64,000 nt of DNA from Candidatus Sumerlaeota bacterium (GCA_016928995.1 JAFGJS010000075.1:1-64000); one strand, 5' to 3'; positions 29,134 to 43,492 are shown, counted from the stretch's first letter. Notes: generated from the sequence alone by a model not told the origin. Numbers and translations: made by a program.

Positions 29134-29529
29134 TCAGAAACTTCCTTCGGAAGCAATAAAGAGAAGATAAAAAACACGGAAGGCCATAGTGAAGACAAAC
29201 TCATAAAGCCCGACGAGAAATCCTCGTATCAGGCCAAAACTCTCGCCAGCTTCGTCCTTCAGCATGCCGGAATAAATGACGGTTTTGACGAAAACTCCGA
29301 CGAAAAATTCCAGAATTAAAAAATAACGTGGATTCTCAACAATTTCAGGGATCACCACCAATAAGGCGATTGCGCCAAAGACCTCGAAAATCGATATGAT
29401 GACCGTGCTGAACGCAACAGCTTTGAAGGCAAGTCCAAAATCGGGAAATTCACCGACAACGACACGAGAAACAAAACTGCAGAAAACCATGCCCATAAAA
29501 CAATAAATGAAAAATTGAAAGAGGCACAT
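29134..29529 (-). CDS. Small integral membrane protein, hypothetical
   Basis: 131 aa, several hydrophobic segments; divergent from the GbsR gene. Confidence 0.45.
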   Translation of the reverse strand: MCLFQFFIYCFMGMVFCSFVSRVVVGEFPDFGLAFKAVAFSTVIISIFEVFGAIALLVVIPEIVENPRYFLILEFFVGVFVKTVIYSGMLKDEAGESFGLIRGFLVGLYEFVFTMAFRVFYLLFIASEGSF

Positions 29530-29729
29530 AAGAATTCAACATTCCAACAACAAGATACATGCAATACCAGCATACTTTCTTTATAAGAGTCTATGAATGC
29601 CGATGTTGCAAGCAAAAAAGATAAATATAGTATTTTTTTTTCTTACTTTGATTGGCGCCCAAAATGCCGTTGAACTGAAGGCGAATAACCGATTTCGCTT
29701 GCATTGCCCGAAACCGCCATTTATTGTAT

Positions 29730-29747
29730 TTTCAGAAATTTCTGAAA
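29730..29747. promoter_or_regulatory. Perfect 18-bp palindrome TTTCAGAAATTTCTGAAA (candidate operator)
   Basis: Read directly; ends 14 bp before ATG at 29762. Confidence 0.75.
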
Positions 29748-29761
29748 TAAAAGGCGCGATC

Positions 29762-30397
29762 ATGATTCTTTCAGCGGCAGGCGAACGGTTTATCGTGCAT
29801 TGGGGCGAAATGGGATCCCGATGGGGCATCAACCGGACTGTGGCGCAGGTGCATGCGCTGCTGTATTTATCGGAACGCCCTCTGCATGCCGAGGAAATCT
29901 GTGAAACGCTCAGCATCGCGCGTTCAAACGTCAGCATCAGCCTCAAGGAATTGCAAAGTTGGGGAGTCGTGCGGACAACGCACGTGCTCGGCGACCGGCG
30001 GGATCATTTCGAATGCATGCAAAACATCTGGGAAATGTTCCGGGCGATTGCGAATGAGCGCAAAAAACGCGAAGTGGAGCCGACGCTGGCTGTGCTGCGG
30101 GAATGCGCTCAACAGGCGAAAAAAGACCGCGACTCGAAATATGAGGCGCAAAGATTGCAGGAAATGCTGGGATTCTTTGAGCTGCTGATGGAATGGCACG
30201 ATCATCTGCAGCGCCTTCCGACGACTGCATTGACACGATTTGCGCGGCTTGCGGGCAGCATCTCAAAATGGCTGCCTCCCCAGCATGAAAATCACGAAAC
30301 ACCTCCTCCTGATTCAACGGCTGAACTTGAATTTGATTCAGCGGCAAGCGAGAAAACGGTGAAAGATGAATCCGATGAAGATCTCAGTTTGCTGTAA
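29762..30397 (+). CDS. GbsR/MarR-type transcriptional regulator
   Basis: GINRTVAQVHALLYLSERPLHAEEICETLSIARSNVSISLKELQSWGVVR; internal start of ORF 29597-30397. Confidence 0.85.
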   Translation: MILSAAGERFIVHWGEMGSRWGINRTVAQVHALLYLSERPLHAEEICETLSIARSNVSISLKELQSWGVVRTTHVLGDRRDHFECMQNIWEMFRAIANERKKREVEPTLAVLRECAQQAKKDRDSKYEAQRLQEMLGFFELLMEWHDHLQRLPTTALTRFARLAGSISKWLPPQHENHETPPPDSTAELEFDSAASEKTVKDESDEDLSLL

Positions 30398-30442
30398 TTC
30401 ATCTTTGAAATCAAAACTTAAGCAACCACAGTGTTCTTGTTT

Positions 30443-30460
30443 TTTCATAAATTTCTGAAA
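30443..30460. promoter_or_regulatory. Second copy (17/18) of the palindrome: TTTCATAAATTTCTGAAA
   Basis: Read directly; upstream of the gene at 30569. Confidence 0.7.
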
Positions 30461-30568
30461 GTCCCTAAATCCATGAATTACTTCTGTCGATATTATGAAA
30501 CAAATGGATTTGACGAATAAAGATCCAGAAGCGCCATCAATGCTTTACCATGAATCGAGGCTATTGCG

Positions 30569-31495
30569 ATGCACGCTGTGACCGGAGCGTTTGGTTATAC
30601 CGGACGATATGTGGCGGAGCGGCTGTTATCCCACGGAATACCCGTGCGAACGTTGACTGGTTCGCCTCAACGGGATAGTCCATTGCAAGGACAAATCGAA
30701 GTTGCCCCTTTCCATTTCGATGATCCGGCGGCGCTGACGGAAAGCCTGCGCGGCGTGGAAGTTCTGCACAACACGTACTGGGTGCGCTTCAACTATGAAC
30801 GGTTCAAGCACATGACGGCGGTGGAAAACACATTGCGGCTCTTTGAAGCGGCGGAGAAAGCTGGCGTGCGGCGCGTGGTGCATGTGAGCATCTCCAACGC
30901 GGATGAAAATTCACCGCTGGAGTACTTCGCCGGCAAAGGGCGGCTGGAACGAGCATTGCAAGAATCTGGCATGAGTCATGCAATCGTGCGGCCTGCCGTG
31001 TTGTTTGGCGGCGAGGATATTCTCATCAACAATATCGCGTGGGCGCTGCGGCGGCTGCCGGTTTTCGGCGTATTCGGCGATGGATCGTACGGCTTGCGGC
31101 CGGTGCATGTGGAGGACATGGCGGATTTAATGGTGGAATTGGCTTCAGGCCGCAGGAATGTTGTCGTGAACGCAATCGGTCCGGAGCAATACTCGTATCG
31201 CGGCTTGATTGAGCTGCTTATTGAAGCGATCGGCGTAAAACGAATGATTGTAAACACACCGCCGCGTTTGAACTACTGGATGGGCTGGGCGTTGGGAAAG
31301 TTGATGAGGGATGTGATGATCACACGAGAGGAAATCGACGGGCTGATGGCTGGCTTGTTGGAAGTGGAAGGATCGCCGACAGGAACGACAAAACTGAGCA
31401 CATGGATCCGCGCACATGCCGATACGCTGGGACGGCGATATCACAGCGAATTGGCGCGGCGGGTGGATCGCATCAAAAATTATGAAATGCTATGA
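30569..31495 (+). CDS. NmrA/NDUFA9-like NAD(P)-binding epimerase
   Basis: AVTGAFGYTGRYVAERLLSHG, AIVRPAVLFGGEDILINNIAWALRRLP. Confidence 0.85.
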   Translation: MHAVTGAFGYTGRYVAERLLSHGIPVRTLTGSPQRDSPLQGQIEVAPFHFDDPAALTESLRGVEVLHNTYWVRFNYERFKHMTAVENTLRLFEAAEKAGVRRVVHVSISNADENSPLEYFAGKGRLERALQESGMSHAIVRPAVLFGGEDILINNIAWALRRLPVFGVFGDGSYGLRPVHVEDMADLMVELASGRRNVVVNAIGPEQYSYRGLIELLIEAIGVKRMIVNTPPRLNYWMGWALGKLMRDVMITREEIDGLMAGLLEVEGSPTGTTKLSTWIRAHADTLGRRYHSELARRVDRIKNYEML

Positions 31496-31572
31496 TGCCT
31501 CAGGAACGCTGGATCAAGATTGTAACATGGAATTGCGACGCCTGGAGTTCATCAACGGCGGTGCAGAATGCG

Positions 31573-31601
31573 CAATTCGCAATTCGCAATTTGACAAATT
31601 G
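31573..31601. repeat. Heptamer repeat CAATTCG-CAATTCG-CAATTTG followed by CAAATTG inverted copy
   Basis: Read directly. Confidence 0.9.
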
Positions 31602-31660
31602 AGAGTGGCTTGTTTGAAATGTAAATCCTATGGGATGAAATTCGCGGAGGAATTGCGCCG

Positions 31661-32950
31661 ATGTTGACGCTGAAGGAAAAAATCGGAGTGATTGTCGGAT
31701 CGCGGGCTGATCTGCGTGCTGTGAAACTCGGCTTAATGCGGATGAAACGGCATGAGATCCCGTTCCGTTTGCTGATCGTTCCGCCCTTGCAGCTGGACGC
31801 GCTGAAGGAATGGCTGCGCCAGGCTGTGGACCAGGGCATCCAGGTTTTCATCGTCGCGCAAGGAGGTTCGGCGCTGTTGCCTGGATTTGCCGCGGCGCAT
31901 GTGCATAAACCCGTGATCGCCGTGCCGCTGGACACCTCGCCGAATCACGGCGATGACGCGCTGGGTTCTCTGGCCGCGCTGCCGGACGGTATGGACCTGG
32001 TCTCCACCGGATTGAACGACTTCCGTTCGGCGTTGCGAACTGCGGTGCGGATTTTAGCGACGAGCGACGACGATTACGCGGAAACATGCGCCAAAATCTA
32101 TGACGATTTGTTGAGTGCACAGCGGGACGAAGAGCTCCAACTGCGCCAGGAGTTTGATGACGTGCTGGGAGATGGCGGACCGAGAACAATGGCGCGCAAG
32201 CCCTTTAAGCCGGACCCCGAAGAGATTGCGAAAGCCAAGGCGATGCAGCAAGGCAAAGGCAATAGAGAGGATCCCCTGCGTCCCGCGCCGAAATCATCGG
32301 ACAACGGTCGCGTGTATACCGTAAACGCGGAGGATCCCGATTACTCCGTGATCGAACTTGCGGCGGAAGCCTTGCTGGCCGGAAAAGTGGTCTGCTTCCC
32401 GACCGAAACAGTGTACGGCCTGGCCGCGGACGCGACAAACACGAAAGCCGTGCAGGCGCTGGCGGCGTTGAAGGGCCGGAGGGATAATCATCCCTTCACG
32501 CTCATGATCTGCAATGACCAGCAACTCTTCCGCATCACGGCGCGTCCTCCGCATAGCGTGGTGAGCCGTCTTGATTCCTTCTGGCCGGGGCCGCTCACGC
32601 TGGTGTTTGAAAAGGCGGCGGGCGCCTTTGAGCATATCTCCGCCGACGAAACCATCGGCATCCGCATCCCGGATCATCTCGTCGCGCTGAGCATCCTGAG
32701 CGCCGTGGATCGCCCCTTGGCCGTGACCAGCGCGAATCCCTCCAGCGAACCGCCGGCGACGACCGCGTCAAGAGTCTTGACGTATTTCCCGGGCGACGCG
32801 CCGCAGGTGATCGTGGACGGCGGCCCGACGATCAGCAGCGAAGTGAGCACCGTGATCCGCGTCACGGAAGAGCCGTTTGAAATCCTGAGGGAAGGCAGCA
32901 TCAGCCGCGATCAACTCCGGGAAATCTACGGCGAAGAAATGTTCTTATAA
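31661..32950 (+). CDS. Fusion: PurE/AIR-carboxylase-like domain + YrdC/Sua5 threonylcarbamoyl-AMP synthase domain
   Basis: IGVIVGSRADLRAVKLGLMRM...VAQGGSALLPGFAAAHVHKPVIAVPLD (PurE-like); CFPTETVYGLAADATN...IGIRIPDH...TSANPSSEPPATT (YrdC). Confidence 0.85.
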   Translation: MLTLKEKIGVIVGSRADLRAVKLGLMRMKRHEIPFRLLIVPPLQLDALKEWLRQAVDQGIQVFIVAQGGSALLPGFAAAHVHKPVIAVPLDTSPNHGDDALGSLAALPDGMDLVSTGLNDFRSALRTAVRILATSDDDYAETCAKIYDDLLSAQRDEELQLRQEFDDVLGDGGPRTMARKPFKPDPEEIAKAKAMQQGKGNREDPLRPAPKSSDNGRVYTVNAEDPDYSVIELAAEALLAGKVVCFPTETVYGLAADATNTKAVQALAALKGRRDNHPFTLMICNDQQLFRITARPPHSVVSRLDSFWPGPLTLVFEKAAGAFEHISADETIGIRIPDHLVALSILSAVDRPLAVTSANPSSEPPATTASRVLTYFPGDAPQVIVDGGPTISSEVSTVIRVTEEPFEILREGSISRDQLREIYGEEMFL

Positions 32951-32997
32951 AACAGCCCGATCTTCAGATTTCACGATAAACGATAGGCAGACGCAGG

Positions 32998-33963
32998 ATG
33001 AGCATCCAGCGCACATTCCGGACGGTTTTCTTGAATGCGGTCGATTTTGACGATCGAACGTTCGACCTTTCTTCCCACCGACGGACCAGCGATGTTGTGG
33101 ATTCCCTGCGCAAGTATGGAGTGCTGCACCCGCCCGTGATCCGCGAACAAAACTCCACTCGTATGCAGATTGTTTCCGGATTCGGCCGCATGATCGCATT
33201 GCGCGAATTAGGCGTGGATTATATCGACGCCTATGTGCTGTCCGCAAAAATATCGGATCGCGAGTGCGCGTTGCTCAAACTGGCGGAATTGCGGACGGAG
33301 CGCGAACCGGACGCATTGGAAAAAGGACGCTTTGTCGTGTTGATCGATCCTCAACCGGGCGAAGCGGACTTTCATGAGCTCTGCGCCGCGATCGGCGTGC
33401 ATCCGACTGAAAAAGCCCTCAAGCGTGCAATCGCTGCTTTACAATTGCCGGATAAGTTTCTCAAGATGCTGACAGAAGGACGCCTTTCCGAGGACGCCGT
33501 CGAAACTCTATCCTCAATGACTGAACAAGATTGCGCGTCCATCGCAAGACTATTCGATATTTGTCGTCCGGGTTTAAATGTTCAACGGGAATTGCTGGAG
33601 CACTTACAGGACATTGCAGCGCGCGATAATCTTGACATCTCCGCAGTGCTTGCGAATGAGGCTATTGAACGCGCCCTGAATGATGCGTCGCTTAAACCTG
33701 CTCAAAAAACACAACTCGTCCGTAGCTCAGTTAATTATTTGCGATTTCCGCATCTCTGCGAATGGGAGGATTGTTTCGCACAGGCAGTAGATGAACTCCT
33801 TTGGCCGCCGGAATGCAAGCTATCGCATCATCCTTTTTTCGAATCATCACGATTAAAAATAGAATTGTCCTTCGAATCAAAAGAAGAATTGCGAAGTCAT
33901 ACTGAAAAACTACAGTCACTTTGCGCCAACGACGATTTATGCAAGCGTTTAAGATTGAAATGA
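32998..33963 (+). CDS. ParB N-terminal domain-like protein (orphan)
   Basis: VVDSLRKYGVLHPPVIREQNSTRMQIVSGFGRMIALRELGVDYIDAYVL. Confidence 0.75.
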   Translation: MSIQRTFRTVFLNAVDFDDRTFDLSSHRRTSDVVDSLRKYGVLHPPVIREQNSTRMQIVSGFGRMIALRELGVDYIDAYVLSAKISDRECALLKLAELRTEREPDALEKGRFVVLIDPQPGEADFHELCAAIGVHPTEKALKRAIAALQLPDKFLKMLTEGRLSEDAVETLSSMTEQDCASIARLFDICRPGLNVQRELLEHLQDIAARDNLDISAVLANEAIERALNDASLKPAQKTQLVRSSVNYLRFPHLCEWEDCFAQAVDELLWPPECKLSHHPFFESSRLKIELSFESKEELRSHTEKLQSLCANDDLCKRLRLK

Positions 33964-34452
33964 TTCTCAAATGCAATACTTTTATAGCACTTTAATCACA
34001 TCATTATTCTTTTGAAAATATTCCCGCTTATTGATTCAACGCATCATGCTCGTTAGCCGGAGCTTCACTTCCGAATCCATAACACAACACATATCGATTT
34101 ACGCCAACGTCTCTCCCTGATTATCTAAAATGCAGATTTACCATGAGGAATTTAATGCAATTTTGTCTTTTAGAATTTCTTGTTTGTCTGATCAGATGCG
34201 GAATTTTTGTATTTTCATCTCAATATGATCATTATATAAATCTTGCTGATCAATACTTAAAAATATCGTGATCTATATTCCGCCATATATATGCGTTATA
34301 ATTGATGCCTATAAATCCCTTGACCGGATTGAAATATTATACTACATTAAAAAAATGGGTGGAAAGGTTTTCATTATTATATCCGTGAATTACTGCATCA
34401 AGTAGAAGCGGATAGAAATCGAAAACCTGAGGGGCTGACCTAGCCGTATATT

Positions 34453-34485
34453 AAAAAGTTCTCATTCCGGCAGGAAGAACTTTTT
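34453..34485. other. Hairpin AAAAAGTTCT...AGAACTTTTT, 10-bp perfect arms
   Basis: Arms 34453-34462 and 34476-34485; inner TTCC/GGAA can also pair. Confidence 0.8.
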
Positions 34486-34581
34486 ACGAATTACCGGCCT
34501 GTATTATAATTGTATGTGGAATAGTATTTTCACAAATGTCGTGATTGCATTGTTTCTATTTTTACTGATCTACACATGTTG

Positions 34582-34602
34582 CTCTTCATATAATATGAAG
34601 AG
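34582..34602. other. Perfect inverted repeat CTCTTCATAT-A-ATATGAAGAG
   Basis: Read directly. Confidence 0.85.
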
Positions 34603-34959
34603 ATATTGAATTGATGCCATATTCATCACTCATTGCTGATGGGTTTGTATAAATTTAGAAAACAATGGCCATAATCGCTTGCGCTCGCATCAAATACACC
34701 TCAAAGGAGGTGATTTTTTACGCGATGCAATCTGCGCTTTATGAGTAGCACATCATCCTTATAGTGCGCCGTTGCATGAAGTATATACAATCTTGCTTTT
34801 ATGAATCGAAGGCGCCGCTCTATTTGAAATGAATAGAGTTTTGCATGCGAGTTTACTTCAAATCATCGTGGGTTGCGCTTTATACGGAATTCACGGCCGG
34901 TGATACAATGCAGTGAAAACCGGCGTAACGCGCAAAAAACTCAAGGAAGGAATTGAAAT

Positions 34960-36834
34960 ATGTCAAAAATTCAAAACATGGCAACCTCAAGTTTGATTCT
35001 CTTGTTGATGATCATGCTATCGTCCTATGCAGAAGCGCGCACCCGTCCCGGCAGTTCGAGTAGTTCAAGCAGCTCGAGTTCGAGCAGTTCCAGCAGCAGC
35101 AGCTCGAGTTCAAGCAGCAGTAGTAGTTCAAGCTCAAGCAGCTCGAGCAGCAGTTCAAGTAGTTCAAGCAGCAGTAGTTCCAGCGGCAGCGGCAGCACAT
35201 TAACCATTTATACCGGCGCCAATTACACAGGCAGTTCCATAAAGCCCACAGCTGATACAATCTACACCGGCAGCGATCTCGGCGACTTCGAGAATAACAT
35301 CGGCTCGTTTACGCTTACTGCAGGAAGCATGGCTGTATTCGCTGTGAACGAAGACGGCAGCGGCGGCAGCAAGTGCTACGTCGCGCAAGATCGCGACATC
35401 ACGATTTATCAGCTGCCCTCTGAATTGCAGGGCACGATTTCCTTTGTGCGTTACACGCCCTGGATCACCACGCATAAAAAAGGCTGGTGCGGCAGCGGCG
35501 CCGATTATCCTACCATGGTGGAAGCCAGCTGGTGGTACGACTGGGACAACGCGGACACCTCCACCGACGATATGGAATATGTGCCAATGCGTCATAACCT
35601 GTGGTGGAACGCCTATTCCAATATCGTCAGCAAAACCGGCTCGCCCCATGCGCTCGGTTTCAATGAACCGGATTCGTCGGATCAAGCGGATATGACCGTG
35701 GCGCAATGCATTGAACAGTGGCCATATCTTGAGGCGGCTGGCTTGCGTCTTGGATCGCCCGCGCCGACCGACGGCGGACTGGACTATTTGTATGAGTTCC
35801 TCGATTCCGCCGAAACGAACAACCGCCGCGTCGATTTCGTCGCTGTGCATATGTACAAAGGCGGCTGGAGCGGCAGCAACGTGCAGTACTGGCTGAACGA
35901 CATCAACGTTCAGGGCGGCAAGCCCATCTGGGTCACGGAGTGGAACAACGGCTGCACCTGGACCGGTTACGATCCAGCCGATGAAGATGAGCAGGCGGAC
36001 ATCATTCAAGATTTCATCGACACGATGAATGGCCTTAACTACGTCGAACGTTACGCCGTTTACAACTGGTGCGGCGATGTTCGCATGCTGATCGACTCCG
36101 ACGGCGTTATCACTCCGGCCGGCGAGGTCTACCGCGACACCGATTCGCCCGTGGCGTATCAGCAGGAAACCTACGCCTATGAGGGCGATGGCTCAGGCGC
36201 ATCCAATGAACTCGTGCTGTATTGGGCCTTTAACGGCAACGCCAGCGATAGTTCTGGCAACGGCCTCACCGGCACAGTCAACGGCGACGCGACCTACGCC
36301 ACCGGCCACATCAGCCAGGCGCTGAGTTGCGACGGCTATGGCGACACGGTCTCGCTCGCCTATACTTCAGAGTTGGCTCTGTCCAACTTCACCATCGCCA
36401 CGTGGGTCAACGTGGACACCAAGAACGACGTGCAGGGCATCTGCGGCACGCGCTTCGGCGTTGACCGCACATTCGACCTGAAAGTCGCAACCACTTACAT
36501 TCACTGCGACATCGGCGATGGCACGAGCTGGATTAACACCGCAGTGGACATCCCCTCGACCGCCGGGGGCAACCTGACAGCCGGTCAGTGGTATCACATC
36601 TGCTACGCCGTGGACGGCGACGCTGGCGAAGTCCGGATGTATATTAACGGCGCACTGTGCGCCACGGCCACCCTGAGCAGCGTCCCGCTGTTCATGCAGT
36701 CGGGCCAGACGCTGCACGTCGGCGACAGCAGCGGCACGAACACGACGGAATACATGGACGGCATGATCGACGACTTCCGGATTTATAACTACGCCTTGAG
36801 CGCTTCCGAAGTCGCGACGCTGGCCAACATGTAA
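34960..36834 (+). CDS. Secreted poly-Ser-linker protein with GH128/Asl1-like glycoside hydrolase domain and C-terminal LamG-like domain
   Basis: Signal peptide, 44 consecutive Ser, LGFNEPDSSDQADMT...VDFVAVHMYKGG...PIWVTEWNNG (GH128-like), ALSCDGYGDTVSL...YIDGMIDDFRIYNYALSASEV-type LamG (YMDGMIDDFRIYNYALS). Confidence 0.85.
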   Translation: MSKIQNMATSSLILLLMIMLSSYAEARTRPGSSSSSSSSSSSSSSSSSSSSSSSSSSSSSSSSSSSSSSSSSSSSGSGSTLTIYTGANYTGSSIKPTADTIYTGSDLGDFENNIGSFTLTAGSMAVFAVNEDGSGGSKCYVAQDRDITIYQLPSELQGTISFVRYTPWITTHKKGWCGSGADYPTMVEASWWYDWDNADTSTDDMEYVPMRHNLWWNAYSNIVSKTGSPHALGFNEPDSSDQADMTVAQCIEQWPYLEAAGLRLGSPAPTDGGLDYLYEFLDSAETNNRRVDFVAVHMYKGGWSGSNVQYWLNDINVQGGKPIWVTEWNNGCTWTGYDPADEDEQADIIQDFIDTMNGLNYVERYAVYNWCGDVRMLIDSDGVITPAGEVYRDTDSPVAYQQETYAYEGDGSGASNELVLYWAFNGNASDSSGNGLTGTVNGDATYATGHISQALSCDGYGDTVSLAYTSELALSNFTIATWVNVDTKNDVQGICGTRFGVDRTFDLKVATTYIHCDIGDGTSWINTAVDIPSTAGGNLTAGQWYHICYAVDGDAGEVRMYINGALCATATLSSVPLFMQSGQTLHVGDSSGTNTTEYMDGMIDDFRIYNYALSASEVATLANM

Positions 36835-36858
36835 GCCTGTTTGTCTACGACTGCGACA

Positions 36859-36898
36859 AAGCAAAGCCGGGGGTGCGATTGCGTCCCCGGCTTTGCTT
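36859..36898. terminator. Strong 14-bp hairpin between convergent genes
   Basis: AAGCAAAGCCGGGG / CCCCGGCTTTGCTT; no clear U-tract. Confidence 0.7.
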
Positions 36899-36934
36899 AT
36901 AATTCAAACGCCCCAGTTTCGACTGTCGCTGTTT

Positions 36935-38434
36935 TTATCGCTCCGGCGCCTGGCGCATGTCGCTATAGCCGGGCGTGTTGAACTGGGTGTTTTGATTGGG
37001 GAGGCTGCTGTAGCCCATTAAGTATTCATCCATGGAGTAGGCGGCCTCGCGGCCTTCGAGAATGGCCCAGACAACCAGACTCTGACCGCGCCGCATGTCG
37101 CCCGCGGCAAACACGCCGTCCACGCTTGTCTTGTATTTCTCATCGGCCTGGACATTGCCGCGGCCATCCAGTTTGCAGTTGAGCTTGCCGTTCCAGTATT
37201 TCTCCGGACCCAGAAAACCCAGGGCCAGCAACGCCATGTCGCACTCCTGAACGAACTCGCTGTCCGGAACTTCGATCATCTCCGGCCGGCCGCCGCCTTC
37301 CGGCTGTTTGAACTCGATCCGCACGGCTCGCAGCGCCTTCAGGGCGCCGTTTTCATCGCCGATGAATTCCTTGGTCAGGATGCCCCAGTCGCGCTCACCG
37401 CCTTCCTCCTGCGAGGAGGATGTGCGTAGAATATTCGGCCAATAGGGCCATTGCCAATGCTTGTCCAGCGCCTCGGGCGGCTGACTCAGCAGTTCATACT
37501 GATGCACGCTCTCCGCTTTCTGCCGCAGGCTGGTCCCCAGGCAGTCGGAACCGGTGTCGCCGCCGCCGAGTACCACGACTTTCTTACCTGTCGCAAGAAT
37601 CGCCTGCTTCTCGGGAACTTCATCGCCCGCCAAACGGTGATTCTGCTGCGAGAGAAATTGCATGGCGAAATATACGCCCTTGAGCTCCCGCCCCGGTATC
37701 GGCAGATCGCGCGGTTGAGTGGCGCCGCCGGACAGCAGCACAGCGTCGTTTTCCGCGCGAAGCTGCTCCAGCGTCACATCGCGCCCCACGTCCATGCCGG
37801 TCTTGAAAACCACGCCCTCCGCCTCCATCTGCTGCATGCGGCGGTCGATGATCTCCTTGTTCAGTTTGAAATCGGGAATTCCGTAGCGCAGCAATCCACC
37901 GATGCGGCTGTCGCGTTCATACACTGTCACGGCATGGCCCGCACGAGCTAGTTGTTGCGCGGCGGCCAAGCCTGCCGGTCCGCTGCCGATAATGGCGGCT
38001 TTTTTGCCCGACTGCCGCGCGGGAATCCAGGGTTTCACCAATTCTTGTTCAAACGATTGGTCGGCGATGTGCTGTTCGATGGACTTGATCGTCACCGGCG
38101 GCTCGTTGATCCCCAGCACGCACGACGCCTCGCATGGCGCAGGGCACACGCGCCCCGTCACCTCGGGAAAATTATTCGTTGCATGGAGCAAGTCAATCGC
38201 TTCTTCCAGCCGGTCGCGATAGACTGCGTCATTCCAATCCGGAATCGAGTTTCCCAACGGGCAACCCGTATGGCAAAACGGCGTGCCGCAATCCATGCAG
38301 CGCGCCCCCTGCCTTTGCAGTTCCTTGATCGAAAGCTGCTGGATGAATTCGCCCCAATGGCTCAAGCGCTCATCCGACGGCCGGTACGGCGCGGTCTTGC
38401 GCTCATGCAACATGAAACCTTTCGGATTGCCCAT
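36935..38434 (-). CDS. gltD: Glutamate synthase small subunit
   Basis: CMDCGTPFCHTGCPLGN, AAIIGSGPAGLAAAQQLARAGH, VVVLGGGDTGSDCLGTSLRQ. Confidence 0.93.
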   Translation of the reverse strand: MGNPKGFMLHERKTAPYRPSDERLSHWGEFIQQLSIKELQRQGARCMDCGTPFCHTGCPLGNSIPDWNDAVYRDRLEEAIDLLHATNNFPEVTGRVCPAPCEASCVLGINEPPVTIKSIEQHIADQSFEQELVKPWIPARQSGKKAAIIGSGPAGLAAAQQLARAGHAVTVYERDSRIGGLLRYGIPDFKLNKEIIDRRMQQMEAEGVVFKTGMDVGRDVTLEQLRAENDAVLLSGGATQPRDLPIPGRELKGVYFAMQFLSQQNHRLAGDEVPEKQAILATGKKVVVLGGGDTGSDCLGTSLRQKAESVHQYELLSQPPEALDKHWQWPYWPNILRTSSSQEEGGERDWGILTKEFIGDENGALKALRAVRIEFKQPEGGGRPEMIEVPDSEFVQECDMALLALGFLGPEKYWNGKLNCKLDGRGNVQADEKYKTSVDGVFAAGDMRRGQSLVVWAILEGREAAYSMDEYLMGYSSLPNQNTQFNTPGYSDMRQAPER

Positions 38435-38491
38435 TTCTCTGCTCCTTCGCTGGCCTTCAATCCATCATTATCAATCGCTCGCGGACCTTCA

Positions 38492-43300
<4,809 letters not shown>

Positions 43301-43492
43301 TGTATCCACCGCCTTGCCTAAATTAGTCCTGCATTCTTGCCAGTCATTACAAATCCGGGAAGATTTCCCGCGACATCCATTCCATCGAAAATCAAAAACC
43401 ACTTATTCCTTGCATTACAAATGCTTAATAATCTATACTCATATTATCGTCTTTCTAATGCTTTAGACAAACGAAAAGTATATATATTGTAT

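Noticed and set aside
35053-35184. Possible microsatellite or CRISPR-like array
   Set aside because: Codons are mixed and no fixed unit or spacers exist; it is a coding poly-Ser linker.
35025-35207. Leu/Glu-repeat ORF (ELLELLEL...) on the minus strand
   Set aside because: Direct consequence of the Ser-codon run of the secreted GH128-like protein on the plus strand.
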